NCBI RefSeq assembly: GCF_009905375.1
Contig: NW_027418076.1
Location: forward strand, 42,754 to 106,753
DNA: 64,000 bases
From: Apium graveolens
Lineage: Eukaryota; Streptophyta; Magnoliopsida; Apiales; Apiaceae
Direction of reading: 5' to 3'
Part shown: positions 57,690-64,000 of the stretch, in pieces
How positions within the stretch are numbered: position 1 is the first letter of the stretch
Layout of the letters: every line of letters begins with the position of its first letter
Made by a program: the position numbers and the translations under genes
The notes under the pieces: model-generated
Seen by the model: only the letters and a program-made list of their open reading frames with translations
Told to the model about the DNA's origin: nothing
Database searches by the model: none

Positions 57690-60600
57690 ATAGGTCAACA
57701 TGATAATAATAATAATAATAATACTGATAATAATAATAATAATAATAAAATAATAATAATAAAATTAATAATAGTAATAATATTAATAATCTACCATAAT
57801 TATATGTGGGATTGATGATCAAAAAATTATGTTATTTTATGGGTGAACGAAATGTCATATCAACTAAATAAGAAAATATAGGGAATTGAAATGTATAGCA
57901 AACACCTTAAACAAAGTGTGATTTGAACTAAATATGTCTCATCAATTAATGACAAATCCAAAAACTATTTATTATCTTGCATCAAGAAAATGATTGTCTT
58001 TCAAAGTGCAAGTACAAGCATACAAATGAAACTAATACATTAGAGCTAACTGTGTACATGCAGAATGCAGGGTGGAGGGATAATGTACATAAGATATACC
58101 ACGAACTTTACCATTTGAGCTTTCAAATTATAAATTTATGAGTAGTAAAAAAGAGGTAAATAAGAATAACCCAACTCAACACTGTGGAGAATTATTGGTG
58201 ACTTGTAATGCTGACGAAAGGGAATATAAAAGATGAGAAATCATCTAGAAAGAGGTTATTGCATATATGACAAAAAGATGTAAATGGGATGAGGTTGATG
58301 GTAGAGATGAATAGAGATAGTACACATTAACATAAAATAAATACTTTTTTTTTGTTACCATATTAGTGGTTTTATATCAAAAAGTGTATATATCAATTAT
58401 TTCTCCTACTATAAGTAAGTGACAATATATTTAATATTTATAGATATTTTAATTATTATAAAAATATTGTTGTTTATCATCAAATTTGATATTTTTCTTT
58501 AAAACCTATCAATGATATTTGATCAAATAATTGGCAACATATACAGTATGTCACATTGATACCATTATTTAGATGCACTATAAAATTTACGAATTAAATA
58601 TTAAAAAAATGTAAACTAAAAAATGTATGGATCATGACTATTCATTTGTCTTATTAAATAAATTGTATATACTCATGTCATACATTAATTATTATTTATA
58701 AATGGTTATTATAATTATTATTTATACAAAGTCTTCATTGTTACTACAATTATCATCTAGACAGAGGTTATTGCAGTTATGACAAAAAGATGTAAATAAC
58801 ATGTTTACTAGGTCAAGATATATCCAAAAATGTATATATCAATTATTTTCTCTTATTATAAGTAAGTAACAATATATTTAATAATTATACTTATTTTAAT
58901 TATTATAAAAAATTTTGTTTGTCATCAAATTTAATATTTTATTATAATAAAATAATAATAATAAAATTAATAATAGTAATAATATTAATAATCTACCATA
59001 ATTATATGTGGGATTGATGATCAAAAAATTATGTTATTTTATAGGTGAACGAAATGTCATATCAACTAAATAAGAAAATATAGGGAATTGAAATGTATAG
59101 CAAACACCTTAAACAAAGTGTGATTTGAACTAAATATGTCTCATCAATTAATGACAAATCCAAAAACTATTTATTATCTTGCATCAAGAAAATGATTGTC
59201 TTTCAAAGTGCAAGTACAAGCATACAAATGAAACTAATACATTATAGCTAACTGTGTACATGCAGAATGCAGGGTGGAGGGATAATGTACATAAGATATA
59301 GCACGAACTTTACCATTTGAGCTTTCAAATTATAAAGTTATGAGTAGTAAAAAAGAGGTAAATAAGAATAACCCTACTGTGGAGAATTATTGGTGACTTG
59401 TAATGCTGAGGAAAGGGAAGATAAAAGATGAGAAATCATCTAGACAGAGTTTATTGCATATATGACAAAAAGATGTAAATGGGATGAGATTGATGGGAGA
59501 GATGGATAGAGATAATACATATTAACATAAAATAAATACTTTTTTTTGTTACCATATTAGTGGTTTTATACCAAAAAGTGTATATATCAATTATTTTCTC
59601 CTACTATAAGTAAGTGACAATATATTTATTAATTATACATATTTTAATTATTATAAAAATATTGTTATTTGTCATCAAATTTGATATTTTTCTTTAAAAC
59701 CTATCAATGATATTTGATCAAATAATTGGCAACATATACAGTATGTCATATTGGTACCATTATTTAGATGCACTATAAAATTTCCGAATTAAATATTAAA
59801 AAAATGTAAACTAAAAAATATATGGATCATGACCATTCATTTGTCTTATTAAATAAATTGTATATACTCATGTCATACTTTAATTATTATATATAAATGG
59901 TTATTATAATTATTATTTGTACAAAGTCTTCATTGTTACTACAATTATCAACTAGACAGAGGTTGTTGCAGTTATGATAAAAAGATGTAAATAACATGTT
60001 TACTAGGTGACCATATATCCAAAAATGTATATATCAATTATTTTATCTTATTATAAGTAACAATATACTAAATAATTTTATTTATTTTAATTATTATAAA
60101 AATATTTTTTTGTCATCAAATTTAATATTTCCTTCAAAATAGCTCATATTTTATCACACAATTCGGTAACATATACCATATGTCACATTGGTACCATTAT
60201 TTAGATGGAGTATAAAAATTTATGAATTAAATATTAAAAAAGATGTCAACTAAAAAATGTATGGACTAAGCATGCATATATGTCTTGCTTTGTCTTATTA
60301 AATAACTTGTGTATACTAATTTTATACTTTTATTACTATATTTAAATGGTTCAAATAAGTTCAAATTCACAAAAATATAGTAAAATAGGGGGTTTATATG
60401 TATATAAGTACAATACAAACTTTTAATAACAATTAGTGTTTAATGACTCTTCAATAATATTTTTTAACAAAAGATCACATATTTTTAACAAACTAACACA
60501 CACTATGTTTAACTGCTGATTTCACTGGGTATCTGCTTCTAATTATGCATTGCAAATGCAAAACCTTGCCAGTGTAGCAATAATTATAGGCAAAAAAACA

Positions 60601-61385
60601 TACTAATATTATATTGCAGTCAAACATGCCCATGCAATCTCTTGAACATATGAAGAGATATTGAACAAGGGACTGGAAAAATAATTATGGTCAACAATAA
60701 AAAATATTAAAGACTTAAATTCAAATAAAAATTAAATGTTAAAAATTGCAAATATTTTTAAAGCAAAGGCCATGGATAGCCCTCAGCCATAAGAAAAATA
60801 AGGAATATAATGTAATTTAAGTTTAATGTCAAATAAGGAATATCATGTGATTAAAGTTTAATGTCAAATCTTGGAGAACATACAAAAATATTTGAATATT
60901 GACCAATGCCAGAGCAAAAATTATTCATTACTCCTTACATACAGAAACCAAAACAATTAGAGTTAAAGTAACAATAACTCGAACAATTAACATCACCAAT
61001 TTACTGCCCATAATTGTTTTTTTATAAAAGTGAACTTAGACCAAAATATAATTGTACACACTAATTCATTTGGCACAAGAGTGCAAAGTAAATATATTTT
61101 ATTAGAAACATTTATTAGATCAAAAACTCCAAGTTTTGTATTAATTAAAAATTGGGAAATTAAATATATAAGTCAAAATCATATTAAAATTAATTACTAG
61201 TTAATACTAGTGTCAAGTGTTGAAAATAGTGTAAAAATAGTGGGCAAGAGTTGTATATTTATCATTGAATTATAAGCAAATTAATAAATGCAGACATTCA
61301 CTTAAAAATAGATTAGTAACGAATTTCATGTACCAAAATTTACATGGGAGTTTACACATCATACCTTTCAATTAATATTAATAAT

Positions 61386-61416
<31 letters not shown>

Positions 61417-61745
61417 TAATATTATTGTTAATATTATTAAGAGTAATAGTAAATTTTCTTAGACTTTTTTCAATTTTATTTAAGATTAAAAATTTACGTT
61501 AGTTTAATTTCTAAAATTATAATTATAAGCACTAAAATCAATCTATGTAGTTATTTTTAAGATGACAAGTAAAGTAAGATGGGAGATAATATTTTTTGAC
61601 AATATTCAAATTTTATATGTTACATAAAATATAACTGTAATCAAAATTTAATTCTCTACAAGGTATCATGTGTTACTATAATAAAAAGCTTTAGTGGGAA
61701 TTTAAGTTAGAAAAATATAACCTCACTTTCATGATTTCATATACT
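57690..61745. repeat. Segment P with a 1.2-kb tandem duplication
   Basis: Starts right after the L target duplication. 57745-58946 is repeated at 58947-60148, about 1,202 bp apart, with few differences. TAA arrays at 57705-57790, 58955-58995 and 61380-61430. No gene. Confidence 0.75.
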
Positions 61746-63430
61746 GGCCACAAAAATATTGTACAAATAAAGGGAAATAACGAGAAATTCTCTCGTAAGC
61801 AAAAAATAGCAAGGGAAAGAAAAAAAATTACAAAAGCATAAATATAATTTTGTGCAAGAAATTATATATTACCAAAATATGACGCCATGATAAGGTCAAA
61901 ATACATGTTTTTTATATAAAATGTAACGCCTTCTATAAGTTTTTACTTTCAAAGTAACGCCACAACGGTTACTAAATGTCATGTCAAACATAAGTTACCA
62001 AAACATAACTCCTTTTTGATGGTAAATGCTCCGAGTACTTCAAAGGTATGATCTTCAATTTTTTGATTAACATAAATTAAATAAATTAATTGATTTTTAG
62101 TAGATTACTCACCAAATAAGTGGTTTTATTGATTTCATTAGACTTTGTGATTTCACTCGTTTTGTGTTTAACTTTGATCTATATTGAAAAATAAATCAAT
62201 TGAGTGCCAATAATAGTAAGTACTTCACATTCTTCACTATAATATGTCCGTATATTTATTTAAAATGGTTTTATCATATGGGTGGCTTATGATTTTATTT
62301 TATGGCTCTATTTTGTTAGGGCCTAATTGTGCTGACTACTATGAATTTTTTATGATGTGCTGTAGTTAACTTTTGGTATAGGTCAGCCATGGTGATACTC
62401 CAAACCAAAGGAAAAAAGTTTTTCAATAGACCGGCTGTGGGATGATTGGACGCAGATCTTATCACCAGAGATCTATACAACCAATAAGATTTTAGAACAA
62501 ATTATGACAATGCTAAGTGTTATGGCATCATGTCAATTGGCGAAGATGACATACATAAAAGCATTAAATGCATTAAATATAGTGTGTAGTTTAACTACCA
62601 ATCATGTTAATTGGAAACTGAATGACGTTTTCTTTAAATCACAACATGACACAAGTGAATCTGACACTGTTTGTCCAATTTTCCTATTTTTTTCATAAGG
62701 GTTTGTAAAGTTCAGTTATAGAGTATATATTATTCTTGACTTCGTGCCCATAACATATTTTATTTTAGTCAAATAAATGTGCCTATATTTCTTGTCTTGT
62801 ATATCGCGATACGATGTGGGCAGTTTGTCTTGTGTCATTAATATTATGCTGAGAAGTTTTATGAACTATAGAGAAATGACATTAGTGTTAGATGATATCA
62901 GCTTATAAGACCATTAAGGGAAGCTACTTAAACACGGGCTAAATGCAACCTGTTTTTCTGTTGCTCCAACTAGGTCAAAACCAATTCTTTTACTTAGATA
63001 CAGAGTTGTACTTCAACGACATTGATTCTACTAGGCAATAGAATCGTCTCAGAGGCCCTACAACAAGGTAGTGATCACTTTGACCTAGATTTTATAGAAC
63101 GCTGTCCCATCTTAAAGTCAAAACAAATTCTTTCACTTTGATCACTTTGAACTGTCCCATCTTAAAGTCTTCTCTCCGAGTCTTCGTACAAACCATATAA
63201 CCTGTATATCCAAATACGAATCCTCACTTCATAATTCTTCTAATGATAATACTCAGATTCCTTTCACGAAACGTTGTTGCCTAGTGCAACGGGTCTGGTT
63301 CATATACAATTAACTTTGATCCAGGTTTTGTTTTATATCGTTGATTACATGGTTAAGCTTGCAACAAATTTATCGCTTCGAACATTGCATGTAAATAAAA
63401 AATTGTACTTTCACTAGAATATTTTCATGT
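61745..63430. repeat. Segment R, last copy, with internal deletion
   Basis: Matches 20220-22320 closely, but at about 62022 a piece of roughly 300 bp, present at 20505-20795, is missing (GATGGT joins AAATGCTCCGAG). A further 200 bp is missing near 62850. It contains YTH copy 4. Confidence 0.7.
62380..62700 (+). pseudogene. YTH-domain gene fragment, copy 4
   Basis: Same layout as copy 1: acceptor-like GGTATAG, then DDWTQILS, YDNAKC and a shift. The frame then stays open through VNWKLNDVFFKSQHDTSESD and CPIFLFFS to 62698. The codon at the first cage Trp position is TAG, as in copy 1. Confidence 0.68.
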
Positions 63431-64000
63431 ATTTAGACAACGTCTTCATTGTTACTACAATTATTATGTAGAGACAGGTTATTGCAGTTATGACAAAAAG
63501 ACGTAAATCGGATGAGGTTGATGGGAGAGACTAGAGACGAGTACATATCATTGCGTACATTAATATAAAATATGTACTTTATTGTGGTTACCACATTAGG
63601 TGGTTATTATTAGGGAAATAAACTAATAAAAAGTTTACTAGGTCAAGATATATGCAAAAATGTATATATGAATTATTTTCACTTATTATAAGTAAGTGGC
63701 AATATATTTAATAAATATCCATATTTTAATTATTATAAAAATATTGTTGTTTGTCATCAAGTCCAATATTTTTCTTCAAAACCTATCAATGATATTTATC
63801 ACACAATTAGCTAACATATACCATATGTCACATCAGTACCATTATTTATATGCAGTAAAAAATTAATGAATTAAATATCAACTAAAAAATGTATGCATTA
63901 AGCATGCATGTATATCATAACCATTCGTTTCACTTATTAAATAACTTGTATATACTCATGTCATACTTTAATTATTAAATTTAAACGGTTAAAATGAGTT
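63430..64000. repeat. Start of segment P (second half) at window edge
   Basis: Matches 22320-22920 closely, so the R-to-P order at 22320 is a normal part of the repeat and not a one-off join. It runs off the window. No gene. Confidence 0.7.

Overview
The window looks like repeat-rich, AT-rich intergenic DNA from a flowering plant nuclear genome. The grounds are plant-type Ty1/copia and L1 elements, a FAR1-type Mutator-like transposase (MULE), a SINE with tRNA-like Pol III boxes, long (TAA)n arrays, and no intact host gene. I cannot name the species. Every open frame I could interpret belongs to a transposable element or to a degraded gene fragment; the rest are chance frames or microsatellite translations.

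The main structure is a nested block present about three and a half times. A non-autonomous LTR element, here called L (LTRs of about 1.7 kb, internal region only about 250-320 bp, 5-bp target duplication GAATA), starts at 16040, 29277 and 49245; the end of a further copy closes at 645. Each copy carries the same MULE inside its right LTR, in a 9-bp target duplication TATATAGAA (MULE starts at 19738, 33318 and 52607; right ends at 377, 37077 and 57416). Since the insertion sites are shared, L and the MULE were already nested when the block was multiplied. Between L copies lie three non-coding segment types. P (e.g. 646-3439) is AT-rich with TAA arrays. R (e.g. 20220-22320) carries a fragment resembling a plant YTH (m6A-reader, ECT-like) gene. 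Q (e.g. 47016-49244) precedes L. A piece of L1 reverse transcriptase sits between R and Q in two copies.

Later insertions: a 9.6-kb Ty1/copia element of Sirevirus type (3445-13072, minus strand, 5-bp target duplication ACATA) with gag, broken pol and a third 491-codon frame; a 549-bp insertion with a 20-bp target duplication (13777-14325); a SINE (31646-31881); a 5'-truncated relative of the Sirevirus (37103-39133); a small copia element with gag and protease only (44624-46672) inside the L1 piece; and a 5'-truncated copia pol (54191-56982) inside the third MULE. Empty paralogous sites in the same window confirm several of these.

Layout: 1-103 Q fragment; 103-377 MULE end; 378-645 L LTR end; 646-13207 P with the Sirevirus; 13208-16039 Q; 16040-19737 L; 19738-20219 MULE start, joined to R (20220-22320); P (22320-24170); R plus an AT-rich insertion (24170-26690); L1 piece; Q (26976-29276); L with MULE (29277-37102); Sirevirus fragment; P (39134-41545); R in duplicate (41545-44310); L1 with copia; Q (47016-49244); L with MULE and copia (49245-57684); P with a 1.2-kb tandem duplication (57690-61745); R (61745-63430); start of P to the window end.

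No gene here appears able to make an intact transposition enzyme. The two most intact frames are the Sirevirus gag and its third frame. The MULE carries the same early stop in all four copies where the site survives, so it was probably dead, or moved by another source, before the block multiplied.
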